DNA of 64,000 nt from an uncultured Eubacteriales bacterium (GTDB lineage: Bacteria > Bacillota > Clostridia > Lachnospirales > Lachnospiraceae): positions 1 to 64,000 of the forward strand of contig CASDVE010000004.1 in NCBI GenBank assembly GCA_949284175.1, written 5' to 3'. The position numbers and the translations under genes were made by a program. Below are positions 52,867-62,532 of the stretch, piece by piece (position 1 is the stretch's first letter; every line of letters begins with the position of its first letter). The notes beneath the pieces are model-generated. The model searched no databases and was not told where the DNA came from. It saw nothing but the letters and a program-made list of their open reading frames with translations.

Positions 52867-54855
52867 TTATCCTATAAAGAAAGAACCGACTTGGAATACA
52901 AGTACAGCACAAATCCATGCAATGACAAGCTGAAAAATCAGCATTCCGATTGTCCATCTCCAAGAATTGGTTTCTCGTTTGATGGTTGCAACGGTGGCAA
53001 GACAAGGGGTATACAACAACGTAAACACCATAAGAGCATAGGCATTTAACGCTCCAAATCCCATTCCTTCCATCATGGAAACCGTTGATTCTGCCACACC
53101 TGGTGCTGTCAACGATGAGATTCCAAATAAAACAAAGAAACTGGATATAACCACTTCCTTTGCAGCTAGTCCTGAAATGAGCATCACCCCGATCTGCCAA
53201 AGTCCAAGTCCTGCTGGTGCAAGAATTGGAACAAGAAACCGTCCAAATGTAGCACCAAAACTATCCGCCATATCCTCTACCATTCCATGACTTCCAAAAT
53301 TTAAAATAATCCATACAACAATGGAAGCAATAAAAATTGTAGTTCCAGCTTTTGATAAATAATCTTTTACCTTTTCTCCTACATAGATGGAAATGGTATT
53401 GGCATTTGGCATTTTATAATCTGGTAGTTCGATAAGAAGAGGATTATCTTCCCCATGGCTAACGATTTTGCTATGCACAAAGGCAACCAAAATACCGAGC
53501 AATAGACCGATTACATACATAGAATACGCACAAAGCATGGCATATTTTCCAAAAAATAAACTAGAAAATGTGACATAGACGGGAAGTTTTGCACTGCAAG
53601 ACATAAATGGAGTGATAAGAATGGTTCGCTTTCTATCCCTCTCATCCTCTAAAACACGAGATGCCATAACCGCTGGAACACTACATCCAAAGCCTAACAA
53701 CATTGGTATAAAAGCTCTGCCAGACAACCCTAGTTTTCCCATAATTCCATCCATAACATAGGCAACACGTGACATATAACCACTATCTTCTAAAAATGCC
53801 AATGCTAAAAATAGAATAAAAATATTTGGTAAGAAACTTAAAATTCCTCCTACGCCGGCAATAATACCATCCACAATTAAAGAGGTCATGACATGACCAA
53901 CTCTTAGATATTGTAACAGTTCAAAAATGCCATGACTGAATATGTCCACACCCATTTCCAAATACCCTTTTAGAAAATCTCCAATGGTAAATGTTAGGAA
54001 AAAGACAAATGCCATAATACCTAAGAAGATTGGAACGCCCCAAATAGGATGGGTCATGTAGTGATCGATTTTATCGGTGCTAGCTTCTTTTTTCTCCTTA
54101 TTCACAAGCACTTCTTTCATAATCTCTTCTATGTAATTATACTTTTGACGAACAATATCATTTTCATAATTGCGATCGATATGTCCATGAACATATTCTC
54201 CATATTGTCTTACAATCTCTTCATCATTTTCTAGGAGTTTAATGGCGTACCATCTCTTTGGTTCTAGCCCCGGAACTTTTTTTGTTAAAACCTCAATTAA
54301 CTCATTAATTTTATTTTCAATCTCTTTTGAATAGTGAAATGGTTTTTGATCAAACCCTTCTGTCTTATGATGAGCCACAGCATGGATCAAAATATCCAGT
54401 CCCGTTTTTTTCCTTGCTGAAACTGGTATTACTGGAATGCCAAGCATTTCTGGAAGGCGATGTAAATCAATTTCCATCCCTCTCTCTTCCACAATATCCA
54501 TCATATTAAGAGCAAGTACCACTGGTTTTTCAAGTTCAATGGCCGAAAGCGTCAAATAGAGATTTCGTTCAAGAGCTGACGCATCGGCTACATCTATGAT
54601 AACATCCACATCATCCTCTAATAAATATTCTCTTGTTAACTTCTCTTCCATTGTATAAGAAGTAAGACTATAAATCCCTGGCAAATCCACCAACTTAAAG
54701 GTGTGATCATGGTATTTCATTGCCCCTTCTTTTTTCTCAACGGTCACTCCTGGCCAGTTAGCCACTTTTAATTTTGCACCTGTATAAGCATTAAATAACG
54801 TGGTTTTACCACAATTGGGATTCCCAACAAAGCCTACATGAAGTCTTTCGTTCAT
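52867..54855 (-). CDS. feoB: Ferrous iron transporter FeoB
   Basis: A 662-residue membrane GTPase for Fe(II) uptake. The N-terminal G domain has GNPNCGKTT (G1, about 10-18), LVDLPGIYSL (G3) and ALNMMD (G4), followed by a helical GDI-like domain. The C-terminal membrane part has two Gate domains with GCSVPAVMASR and CSAKLPVYV, plus about ten helices, ending FQVGSFFIG. Its start overlaps the feoA stop by four bases (ATGA). A Fur-like box upstream of feoA suggests iron repression. Confidence 0.95.
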   Translation of the reverse strand: MNERLHVGFVGNPNCGKTTLFNAYTGAKLKVANWPGVTVEKKEGAMKYHDHTFKLVDLPGIYSLTSYTMEEKLTREYLLEDDVDVIIDVADASALERNLYLTLSAIELEKPVVLALNMMDIVEERGMEIDLHRLPEMLGIPVIPVSARKKTGLDILIHAVAHHKTEGFDQKPFHYSKEIENKINELIEVLTKKVPGLEPKRWYAIKLLENDEEIVRQYGEYVHGHIDRNYENDIVRQKYNYIEEIMKEVLVNKEKKEASTDKIDHYMTHPIWGVPIFLGIMAFVFFLTFTIGDFLKGYLEMGVDIFSHGIFELLQYLRVGHVMTSLIVDGIIAGVGGILSFLPNIFILFLALAFLEDSGYMSRVAYVMDGIMGKLGLSGRAFIPMLLGFGCSVPAVMASRVLEDERDRKRTILITPFMSCSAKLPVYVTFSSLFFGKYAMLCAYSMYVIGLLLGILVAFVHSKIVSHGEDNPLLIELPDYKMPNANTISIYVGEKVKDYLSKAGTTIFIASIVVWIILNFGSHGMVEDMADSFGATFGRFLVPILAPAGLGLWQIGVMLISGLAAKEVVISSFFVLFGISSLTAPGVAESTVSMMEGMGFGALNAYALMVFTLLYTPCLATVATIKRETNSWRWTIGMLIFQLVIAWICAVLVFQVGSFFIG

Positions 54856-55082
54856 CTGTCTGCTCCTTTCTGAATCTCAATTTTTTCGGCAATGCCTTTT
54901 CCGATCGCATAGCGTGTTCCACGCATTTTATAAATCAAAGTCCCATTTTTTCTGCGTCCTAGTACTGTAATTTCCGTTCCTGGAATCATGCCAAGAGCTT
55001 CCAATCTACGCTGTGTACTTCCTCCCATCAGAAGTTGTTTTATGCTATACTGTTCTTCAATTCCTGCCTGTTTTAGTGTCAT
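54852..55082 (-). CDS. feoA: FeoA-type small ferrous iron transport protein
   Basis: A 76-residue SH3-fold protein needed for FeoB activity. The sequence shows KQLLMGGSTQRRLEALGMIPGTEITVLG and the C-terminal RYAIGKGIAEKIEI, typical of FeoA. It is first in the feoAB operon and overlaps feoB by four bases. A single FeoA domain is present, and no FeoC is seen. Confidence 0.93.
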   Translation of the reverse strand: MTLKQAGIEEQYSIKQLLMGGSTQRRLEALGMIPGTEITVLGRRKNGTLIYKMRGTRYAIGKGIAEKIEIQKGADR

Positions 55083-55187
55083 TCTACACTCCGTCCTCTC
55101 TTTGATGCTCCGTTTTCTTTAAAAAATTTCCAGAAACGTTTTATTATATTCCGCTTATCAAAAATTATAAATATTAAGAAATATTGA

Positions 55188-55202
55188 TGAGAATTATTAT
55201 CA
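55188..55202. promoter_or_regulatory. Fur-like box upstream of feoAB
   Basis: TGAGAAT-T-ATTATCA is a 7-1-7 inverted repeat differing from TGATAATTATTATCA by one base. It lies about 105 bases before feoA, next to the probable -35 of a TATAAT promoter. It fits repression of iron uptake in iron-replete cells. Confidence 0.6.
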
Positions 55203-55292
55203 CTTATTGCCACAAAATCAGTATAGGATACCCGATGAGCTTTGTCAAGTTTTCTCGATATATCTATCTTTCTTTTTCCATTGCCAAAATTC

Positions 55293-56090
55293 TTACAAAC
55301 TCTCTAACACTTGTCTTAGCACTTTTAGTACCCCATGATTTACATTGGTATCCGCAATATAATTGGCCTTTTCTTTTACCTCTTCTCTTGCATTTCCAAT
55401 TGCAAAACTATATTTTGCTCTTTCTAGCATCTCTAAATCATTAATATTATCTCCAAAAACCATCGTTTCTTCTTTTGAAATACCATACTTTTTCTGAATA
55501 TTGCTAAGTGCCACGCCTTTATTCGTCCCCGGCATAATGCAGTCTACCCATTCATTTCCTGAAATGGCGATATGAAGTCGTTGTTCCCATTTTTGTCTAA
55601 AACCACGTTCTGCCTCTTTTCCTGCATTGGTCGGATGATAGAGTGATACTTTTATGATGGTATCCTCTACTTCAAGTAAATCTTCTACTTGTACCACATT
55701 AAAATGATAATCTTCCGTAATCCAACGTAAAAACTTTTCGTCTTTTGTTTCCACATAACAACACTTTGCCCCATTCATCAAAATTTCACAATCTGTCATT
55801 TTGTGAATATCTTGAATCATTTCCTTTACCATATCTCGAGCAATTGGATGAATCTCCATCGTTTTCCCTTGAAAACACACATAAGAACCTCCCTCTGCGA
55901 TCATGATAACATCGTTTACAACAGGTTTAAAAATATGTTTAATGCTACTTTCGGTTCTTCCAGTGGCAACGACAAATCGAATTCCCTTTTCTAATAGCTG
56001 TAAAATCACTGGATAATATTCAGGATTTAGCTCTCCACTTCCATCCACAACAAGTGTGCCATCAACATCGGTTGCTATTAATTTAATCAT
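55293..56090 (-). CDS. HAD superfamily Cof-type phosphatase
   Basis: A 265-residue HAD-IIB hydrolase. It has the nucleophile motif DVDGTLVVDG (motif I), VATGRTESS (motif II), NKGVALSNIQKKYGISKE (Lys of motif III) and FGDNINDLEMLE (motif IV). The cap domain lies between about 85 and 185. Such enzymes dephosphorylate sugar phosphates, FMN or pyridoxal phosphate; the substrate is not predictable. GAGG precedes the ATG. It lies between feoA and the second sigma factor and appears to be a single-gene unit. Confidence 0.92.
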   Translation of the reverse strand: MIKLIATDVDGTLVVDGSGELNPEYYPVILQLLEKGIRFVVATGRTESSIKHIFKPVVNDVIMIAEGGSYVCFQGKTMEIHPIARDMVKEMIQDIHKMTDCEILMNGAKCCYVETKDEKFLRWITEDYHFNVVQVEDLLEVEDTIIKVSLYHPTNAGKEAERGFRQKWEQRLHIAISGNEWVDCIMPGTNKGVALSNIQKKYGISKEETMVFGDNINDLEMLERAKYSFAIGNAREEVKEKANYIADTNVNHGVLKVLRQVLESL

Positions 56091-56170
56091 AGTATTTCCT
56101 CTCTTTTATTTTCTTAACTTGAATTTACCTATTTTCCTATCACGTAAATGATGAAAAACACGCAAAAAAT

Positions 56171-56214
56171 GGCTGTCACAGATTCATATATTTTCTCATG
56201 ATTCCGCAACAGCC
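56171..56214 (-). terminator. Terminator of the second sigma-factor gene
   Basis: GGCTGTTGCGGAATCAT pairs with ATGAATCTGTGACAGCC (17 positions, one mismatch, some G-U pairs), followed on the minus strand by ATTTTTT. A smaller GTGCT/AGCAC hairpin lies between it and the gene. Confidence 0.75.
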
Positions 56215-56280
56215 CATATCATCAGCCCTGTGCTTTTTTAGCACCAAAGGTTTCTTCTTTTATTTTTTATCCGCGATTGC

Positions 56281-57450
56281 CTATAAAAATTCAGCAATTT
56301 TTTTTGCTCTTGATGGGTGACGCAGTTTTAAAAGTGCTTTCGCCTCAATCTGTCTCACTCTTTCTCTTGTAACATTTAAAAGTTGTCCCACCTCTTCTAA
56401 TGTTCTGGCATGTCCATCATCAAAACCAAAACGCAAAGATAGAACATAGCGTTCTCTCTCTGATAGATCTTCCATAATCACTTCTAAGTTTTGACGGAGC
56501 ATAACCGACTCAATATTCGCTTCTGGAGTAATGGTTGTTTCATCAGCGATAAAATCTCCTACGCTGGAATCCGCTTCATCTCCAACTGGTGTTTCCAAAG
56601 AAGTTGGTGTTTTAGCATATGCCTGAATTTCTTCTAATTTTTCAAGAGTGATTCCAAGTTCTTTTGCAAGCTGTTCTTCTGTTGGCTCAGAACCATTTTC
56701 CACAGTGAGCTTTCTTTGAGCCTTTGTCACCTTATTCATCATTTCTACCATATGCACTGGTATTCGAATCGTACGGCTTTGATCCGCTAAGGCTCTTGTC
56801 ACCGCTTGTCGAATCCACCATGTTGCATACGTACTTAGCTTGTACCCTTTGGTATAATCGAATTTCTCGACACCCTTCATCAAACCAAGATTTCCTTCTT
56901 GAATCAGATCCAAAAAGCCCATTCCTCTACCGACATATTTTTTGGCAATACTAACGACAAGACGAAGATTGGCTTCAATCAAGCGTTGTTTTGCAACTTC
57001 ATCTCCGTTTTCTTTTCTCTTAGCAAGCTCAACCTCTTCCTCTCCTGATAAAAGAGGAATAATTCCGATTTCCTTTAGATATAACTTAACAGGATCATCA
57101 ATATTCACTCCTGCTAAATTATTCAAATCCTCAAGGTTGATGTCTTCAAGTGGAAATTCCTCGTCTTCTAAGAAAAGTAAATCTTCTTTTTCATCCAATT
57201 CTTCAAAATTCTCATCGAATTCTGCTGGCGTTTCTTTTCCCTGAATCACTTTAATATTTTGTTCTTCTAGGTACTGATATATATACTCCACCTGATTAAT
57301 ACTTAAATCAATGCCTTTAAAATAGTCATTAATCGCGGAAACTTCCAGCTTTTGATTCTGGGTACCAGCAAAATTTACAAGTTTTTTCAGTTGTTCTGTA
57401 AATTTCTTCTGATCTATTTTGTTGTTATTTTCTTTGATTGTATGACCCAT
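56281..57450 (-). CDS. Second sigma-A-like (RpoD-family) sigma factor
   Basis: A complete 389-residue group 1/2 sigma factor. It has an N-terminal region 1.1-like part, a very acidic stretch ([17 protein letters not shown]), region 1.2 ([16 protein letters not shown]), region 2 with [16 protein letters not shown], region 3 and region 4.2 ([20 protein letters not shown]). Regions 2.4 and 4.2 are nearly the same as in rpoD 8 kb away, so promoter preference should be similar. The ATG at 57450 is favoured by AAGGAG plus AAGGG upstream and by the start of homology. It is probably an alternative or stationary-phase partner to RpoD; its trigger is unknown. Confidence 0.92.
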   Translation of the reverse strand: MGHTIKENNNKIDQKKFTEQLKKLVNFAGTQNQKLEVSAINDYFKGIDLSINQVEYIYQYLEEQNIKVIQGKETPAEFDENFEELDEKEDLLFLEDEEFPLEDINLEDLNNLAGVNIDDPVKLYLKEIGIIPLLSGEEEVELAKRKENGDEVAKQRLIEANLRLVVSIAKKYVGRGMGFLDLIQEGNLGLMKGVEKFDYTKGYKLSTYATWWIRQAVTRALADQSRTIRIPVHMVEMMNKVTKAQRKLTVENGSEPTEEQLAKELGITLEKLEEIQAYAKTPTSLETPVGDEADSSVGDFIADETTITPEANIESVMLRQNLEVIMEDLSERERYVLSLRFGFDDGHARTLEEVGQLLNVTRERVRQIEAKALLKLRHPSRAKKIAEFL

Positions 57451-57591
57451 AAAACCCTTTTCTCCTTTTCGCAGGTATGCGAAAGAGAGACTGCCACATA
57501 TTTCAGCAGTCTCTTCCAGCATTATTTGTCTTATTGTAACATTCTGACGAAAAAATGGCAATTCTTTCATAAAAAATATTTTTAGAGAATG

Positions 57592-58773
57592 TCAATTTTC
57601 TAAAATATATGGTTGTAAAGCAGGCAAATATCCATCATTCCCTAAAATATATACAGTATACAATACATTTGCTTTCATATCAATGGAAAATTCAAGAAGT
57701 GCCTCCCATCTTCCACTGATCTGATACGTCAGATCATTAATGAGTGCAATATCTGATACAATTGGCATCGGACGGTTTGGAGAATTAATCACCTTAAAAT
57801 TATATGTTCCGGGATTTGCTCGTTTATACTGTGTCACTTCTCGAAAGCGTACATCAGAAAAAACAACTCTTCCATCATCTAATACAAGATCAAGAGGTCT
57901 GCTATTATAAGATAAGTTCACCATGCGAAGACAAGCTAACTTCCTTTGCCCCTCAATACATGGAATATCTGTAATCACTTGAATACCAATTCCATTCACT
58001 GTATTAATTAAAGCTAATGTAATAGAAATTCCTGACACAAAAGGAATCACTTGTCGATAAATAAGACGTCTTGGATAACTGGAAGCTAAAATCGTAACAA
58101 CACGAAATCCTTCTTCCACTTTTTTGTATTGTGTAGAAGTACCAAATGGCAAATCCTCTGCTACGGTCTGTGTACCAATTGTCACTGTCAATGCTCCATA
58201 ATTAGCTGCACCATTTAAAATCCTTACATTTGCTCTTCTCATTCCCTGCTCTGGTCTTCCCATATGATCTGGTTGCCCAATAATTGGAGGAAGAGGAATT
58301 TCTGGAATCCCTGATTGATCTCCTGGAAGAGATGGCGTTGGCAGCCCTTCTGGTCCAGCTCCTGGCATTGCTATTGGATTTTCTTGATCACTTGGAAGGG
58401 ATGGTGTCGGTAACCCTTCTGGCCCAGCTCCTGGCATTGCTATTGGATTTTCTTGATCGCTTGGGATAGATGGTGTTGGTAACCCTTCTGGTCCAGCTCC
58501 TGGTGTTGCCGTTGGAGCTTGATAATTGTTTGGAAGAGATGGTGTCATCAAACCTCTTGGTCCCATTCTTGGTACCGCTGGTGAAACTTGATTGTTGTCT
58601 TTAATAGGTGGCGTTGCTAAATTTCCCGATTCCATTTCTGGCATTCCTTGGGGAACTTGATCGTTTTCCCTCCCATATCCAAGAGAGTTCTCGTTTTCAA
58701 GAGAATAATAAATGCCTGCATCCTCTCTACTATCCCTAGTATTCCCTCTTCCTCTGGTTCTATAATCATCCAT
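57592..58773 (-). CDS. DUF4397-domain protein with Pro-rich tandem repeats
   Basis: A 393-residue protein without a signal peptide. The first 60 residues are Arg/Asp-rich. Residues about 65-160 are made of Pro-rich units such as PGAGPEGLPTPSLPSDQ, three of them near-identical 23-residue copies. From about 175 comes DUF4397-like sequence with VRILNGAANYGALTVTIGTQ and LACLRMVNLSYNSRPLDLVL, two similar beta-sandwich halves. The function is unknown. In spore-formers such proteins can be cell-surface or spore-surface components, but nothing here proves it. AAAG before the ATG is only a moderate ribosome site. Confidence 0.85.
   Translation of the reverse strand: MDDYRTRGRGNTRDSREDAGIYYSLENENSLGYGRENDQVPQGMPEMESGNLATPPIKDNNQVSPAVPRMGPRGLMTPSLPNNYQAPTATPGAGPEGLPTPSIPSDQENPIAMPGAGPEGLPTPSLPSDQENPIAMPGAGPEGLPTPSLPGDQSGIPEIPLPPIIGQPDHMGRPEQGMRRANVRILNGAANYGALTVTIGTQTVAEDLPFGTSTQYKKVEEGFRVVTILASSYPRRLIYRQVIPFVSGISITLALINTVNGIGIQVITDIPCIEGQRKLACLRMVNLSYNSRPLDLVLDDGRVVFSDVRFREVTQYKRANPGTYNFKVINSPNRPMPIVSDIALINDLTYQISGRWEALLEFSIDMKANVLYTVYILGNDGYLPALQPYILEN
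58344..58530. repeat. 69-bp tandem repeats inside the DUF4397 gene
   Basis: Copies of CCCTTCTGGTCCAGCTCCTGG-type sequence begin at about 58344, 58413 and 58482, spaced 69 bases, encoding 23 residues each. A fourth, diverged copy lies to the right. Low divergence between copies suggests recent expansion or ongoing slippage. Confidence 0.8.
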
Positions 58774-58845
58774 GAATTTCTTCCTTTCCTATCTCTCTAC
58801 CCATTACACTATGCAAAAAGAGTCAGAAAGGTTCCATTCTTATTG

Positions 58846-59259
58846 CTATAAATATTTTTCAATAATATTTGCCATATCTTCCATACATTGATCGCAACTT
58901 GTAAATCCTTCTTTGTTATCAAGTCCTTTCAATTCTCTACAAACAATAGAGCCATGTTTCTCCATAAATTCATTTGTCATGATTTTTGATAACCCTTGTG
59001 TATTCTTTTTAGAATCTGGCTGTTCTAAATTACCCGTACTTGTCTTTAATCCATTTAATATAATCCCCGCACTGACTGCACCACAAACGCCATTCATACC
59101 GCCCATTCCAAGTCCAAAACCTTCTGCAATTTTAAACAGTGTCTTTTCATCCAACTCCACTTTATCGCAAAAAGCACATACAAGGGACTGGGCACAATTA
59201 TAACCTCTTCTATGATATTGGTGCATTTTTTCTATACGTTTTTCTAAACAATCTTCCAT
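58846..59259 (-). CDS. C-GCAxxG-C-C family protein
   Basis: A 137-residue small redox-type protein. The family hallmarks are NCAQSLV early, the GMGGMNGVCGAVSAG motif with a Cys in a glycine-rich loop, and CRELKG plus CDQCMEDM near the C-terminus, giving conserved cysteines that could bind metal or form disulfides. Function is unknown; members are common in anaerobes near redox genes. AAAGGA precedes the ATG. It lies between the DUF4397 gene and ppdK. Confidence 0.87.
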   Translation of the reverse strand: MEDCLEKRIEKMHQYHRRGYNCAQSLVCAFCDKVELDEKTLFKIAEGFGLGMGGMNGVCGAVSAGIILNGLKTSTGNLEQPDSKKNTQGLSKIMTNEFMEKHGSIVCRELKGLDNKEGFTSCDQCMEDMANIIEKYL

Positions 59260-59445
59260 ATCGATATATCCTTTCTATGTTACCATTGCTAATTCTATCA
59301 TAATTTGCTCATAATTTCCACATAATTTTATCGTTTTCTGACAGTATTCTCAACTTATTCCTATGGAATATAGAACAAAACAGGAGGTAGTTTATAGAAA
59401 AAAGTGATGTAGTGCTTTTTTTAGGAAAGGAATTTCTTATCACGT

Positions 59446-59483
59446 AAAAAGAGCTTTAGATCCGAAGATCCAAAGCTCTTTTT
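59446..59483. terminator. Terminator of ppdK
   Basis: AAAAAGAGCTTT-GATC / GATC-AAAGCTCTTTTT with a 4-base loop, 22 bases after the ppdK stop, with U-runs in both directions. Confidence 0.88.
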
Positions 59484-59505
59484 ATAATAAATTCACTATG
59501 GCTGA

Positions 59506-62133
59506 CTATTTTTGTTGTTCCTTCAATGCTGCTTGTGCTGCTGCAAGGCGAGCAATTGGAACGCGGAATGGAGAACAAGATACATAGTTTAAGCCAACTC
59601 TATGACAAAATTCAATAGAAGATGGATCTCCACCATGTTCTCCACAAATTCCCACTTTCAGTTCTGGTCTTACAGAACGACCTTTTTCCGTTGCCATCTG
59701 TACAAGCTGACCAACACCATTTTGATCCAGTCTTGCAAATGGATCGGATTCATAAATTTTATTTTTATAGTAGGAATCTAAGAATTTGCCCGCATCATCA
59801 CGAGAAAATCCAAATGTCATTTGTGTTAAGTCATTCGTACCAAAGGAGAAGAATTCTGCTTCTTGTGCAATTTCATTTGCAAGAAGAGCTGCTCTTGGAA
59901 TTTCAATCATAGTACCAACTTTATACTGAATATCAGAACCTTTTTCTTTCTTCACTTGTTCTGCTGTTGCTACTACAACATCTTTTACAAATTTCAATTC
60001 TTTCCTTTCTCCTACTAATGGAATCATAATCTCAGGAACAATATCGTATCCTTTTTCTTCTTTCACTTCAATGGCTGCTTCCATAACCGCTCTTGTCTGC
60101 ATTTTTGCAATTTCTGGATAAGTAACAGCTAAACGACAGCCACGATGTCCCATCATTGGGTTAAATTCATGTAACGCATCGCAGGTTGCTTTTACCTGTT
60201 CTACTGAAATTCCCATATCCTCTGCTAATGTCTTAATATCCTCTTCTTCTGTTGGAACAAATTCATGAAGTGGTGGATCTAAATAACGAACGGTCATTGG
60301 TCTACCTTCTAACACTTCGTACATACCTTTAAAATCCGCTTTTTGGAATGGGAGCAGTTCCATTAAGGCTCTTTCTCTTGCTTCTTGTGTTTTACATAAG
60401 ATCATTTTACGAATCTTAGGGATTCTCTCTGCGTCAAAGAACATATGCTCTGTACGGCAAAGTCCAATACCCTCTGCCCCAAGCCTTACGGCATTGGCTG
60501 TATCCGCTGGGGTGTCCGCATTGGTACGAACCTGTAATTTTCTATACTGATCCGCCCATGCCATAATTCTTCCAAAGTTGCCATCAACAGATGCTTCTTC
60601 TGTTTTGATGTCCCCTTTATAAATATTACCTGTGGAACCATCCAAAGAAATATAATCTCCTTCATGGAACGTATATCCACCAAGTTCAAATGTTTTTGCC
60701 TCTTCATCAATGATAATTTCACCACAACCGGATACACAGCAAGTTCCCATACCACGTGCTACAACGGCTGCATGAGAAGTCATACCACCACGAACAGTTA
60801 AAATACCACGAGATGCTTGCATTCCTTCAATATCTTCTGGTGATGTTTCCAAACGAACAAGGATGACTCTTTCTCCTCTCTTACCCGCTTGTTTTGCATC
60901 ATCGGCTGTAAAATATACCTTACCAGCCCCTGCTCCTGGTGATGCTGGAAGTGCATTACCAATAACTTCACCTTTTTTCAATGCTTCTTTATCAAAGGTT
61001 GGATGCAATAATTGATCTAAAGATTTTGCATCAATGCGAAGTACCGCCTCTTGTGGTGTGATCATACCTTCATCCACTAAATCACAGGCAATCTTAATAG
61101 CGGCATGAGCGGTTCTCTTACCATTACGGGTTTGTAAGAAATACAATTTTCCTTCTTGAATGGTAAATTCCATATCCTGCATATCACGATAATGATTTTC
61201 CAATTTCATAGCTAATTCCATGAACTCTTTATAACATTCAGGAAGATCTTCTGCTAATTTTGAAATATGTTGAGGAGTACGAACGCCAGCTACTACGTCT
61301 TCTCCTTGTGCATTAATCAAATATTCTCCAAAAATTCCTTTTTCTCCAGTAGATGGATTGCGTGTAAAGGCAACACCAGTTCCAGAAGTATCACCCATGT
61401 TACCAAATACCATCGTTTGCACATTGACTGCTGTTCCCCAATCCCCTGGAATATCATTCATTCTTCGATACACAATGGCACGTGGATTATCCCAAGAACG
61501 GAATACTGCTTTTACCGCTCCCATTAACTGTTCCACTGGATCTTGTGGAAATTCTTGTTGCATCGCTTTTTCATAAAGAGCTTTAAACCGTTTCACAAGC
61601 TCTTTCATATCTTCTATGTCAAGATCGGTATCATAAACAACACCTTTTGCTTCTTTCACTTCATCAATAATTTTTTCGAAGTAAGATTTTGGGACTTCCA
61701 TAACAACGTCTGCATACATCTGAATAAAACGTCGATAGGAATCATAGGCAAATCTTGGATTGCCTGTTTTCTTAGCAAATCCTTCCACTGCAACATCGTT
61801 GAGTCCTAAGTTCAAAATTGTATCCATCATGCCAGGCATAGATGCTCTTGCACCAGAACGAACAGATACTAATAATGGATCTTCTTCATCACCGAATTTT
61901 TTTCCATTAATTTCTTCTAACTTATGTAAAGCATCAAAAATTTGACTTTGAATCTCTTCAGAGATTTGTTTTCCCTGTGTGTAATAATCCGTACAAGCCT
62001 CTGTTGTAACGGTAAAACCTTGAGGAATTGGCAAACCTAAATTTGTCATTTCTGCCAAGTTCGCACCTTTTCCTCCTAAAAGATTTCTCATGTCTGCATT
62101 GCCTTCTTTGAACATATAAACCCATTTAGCCAT
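59506..62133 (-). CDS. ppdK: Pyruvate, phosphate dikinase
   Basis: PPDK interconverts pyruvate + ATP + Pi and PEP + AMP + PPi. In anaerobes it often runs glycolytically with PPi. At 875 residues it is almost the same length as the well-studied Clostridium symbiosum enzyme. The N-terminal ATP-grasp domain starts KGANLAEM and includes SVRSGARASMPGMMDT. The swivelling domain carries the phospho-His in GGMTSHAAVV (His 454). The C-terminal PEP/pyruvate barrel has the catalytic Cys in VGICGEHGGDP. AGGAGG precedes the ATG. It is a single gene with a leader of about 225 bases. Confidence 0.97.
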   Translation of the reverse strand: MAKWVYMFKEGNADMRNLLGGKGANLAEMTNLGLPIPQGFTVTTEACTDYYTQGKQISEEIQSQIFDALHKLEEINGKKFGDEEDPLLVSVRSGARASMPGMMDTILNLGLNDVAVEGFAKKTGNPRFAYDSYRRFIQMYADVVMEVPKSYFEKIIDEVKEAKGVVYDTDLDIEDMKELVKRFKALYEKAMQQEFPQDPVEQLMGAVKAVFRSWDNPRAIVYRRMNDIPGDWGTAVNVQTMVFGNMGDTSGTGVAFTRNPSTGEKGIFGEYLINAQGEDVVAGVRTPQHISKLAEDLPECYKEFMELAMKLENHYRDMQDMEFTIQEGKLYFLQTRNGKRTAHAAIKIACDLVDEGMITPQEAVLRIDAKSLDQLLHPTFDKEALKKGEVIGNALPASPGAGAGKVYFTADDAKQAGKRGERVILVRLETSPEDIEGMQASRGILTVRGGMTSHAAVVARGMGTCCVSGCGEIIIDEEAKTFELGGYTFHEGDYISLDGSTGNIYKGDIKTEEASVDGNFGRIMAWADQYRKLQVRTNADTPADTANAVRLGAEGIGLCRTEHMFFDAERIPKIRKMILCKTQEARERALMELLPFQKADFKGMYEVLEGRPMTVRYLDPPLHEFVPTEEEDIKTLAEDMGISVEQVKATCDALHEFNPMMGHRGCRLAVTYPEIAKMQTRAVMEAAIEVKEEKGYDIVPEIMIPLVGERKELKFVKDVVVATAEQVKKEKGSDIQYKVGTMIEIPRAALLANEIAQEAEFFSFGTNDLTQMTFGFSRDDAGKFLDSYYKNKIYESDPFARLDQNGVGQLVQMATEKGRSVRPELKVGICGEHGGDPSSIEFCHRVGLNYVSCSPFRVPIARLAAAQAALKEQQK

Positions 62134-62395
62134 AGTAATTTACCTCCTAAATTTACTTCATTTACATAAAAGCAAAAAGTCAGGTTAGCCATATCATATG
62201 ACCTTTCATGACCTCTTATGGACTGAAAAATACACTTTTATTTTTCAGTGTTAGTAAAAGCAACCCATTGTCTTTCATATCAATATGCCCATATGAAAAT
62301 CTGACAACGTTTTGTTTATTGGCAAAATTCACAATCTGTACCTCTCCTGCCTTTAAAACTGTACTTATTATAGCATATTATTCCTAATTTGTGAA
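62134..62395 (-). promoter_or_regulatory. Promoter and long leader of ppdK
   Basis: Minus strand: -35 TTCACA (62390-62395), 17 bases, extended TGC-TATAAT (-10 at 62367-62372). The predicted leader of about 225 bases holds a CTGAAAAAT/ATTTTTCAG hairpin (62223-62248) and, nearer the gene, CTGAC followed by TTTTT, which could pair with an earlier GTCAG. I recognise no known riboswitch. The rest of the gap to 62532 is AT-rich and empty. Confidence 0.6.
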
Positions 62396-62532
62396 CACTT
62401 TGCTATAAATTTATTGTATTTTTTTAGTTTTTTTATACATTTCGACTATTATTTTCAATATCTTTGTATTTATAAATGATTTAATTGTCATATTTTCATT
62501 TATTTTTATATTTTATGTACAATTTTACCAAT

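Noticed and set aside
62134..62395. ppdK leader as a known riboswitch class
   Set aside because: None of the conserved cores I know (for example glycine, SAM, c-di-GMP, guanidine) is visible, so only an unassigned leader is reported.
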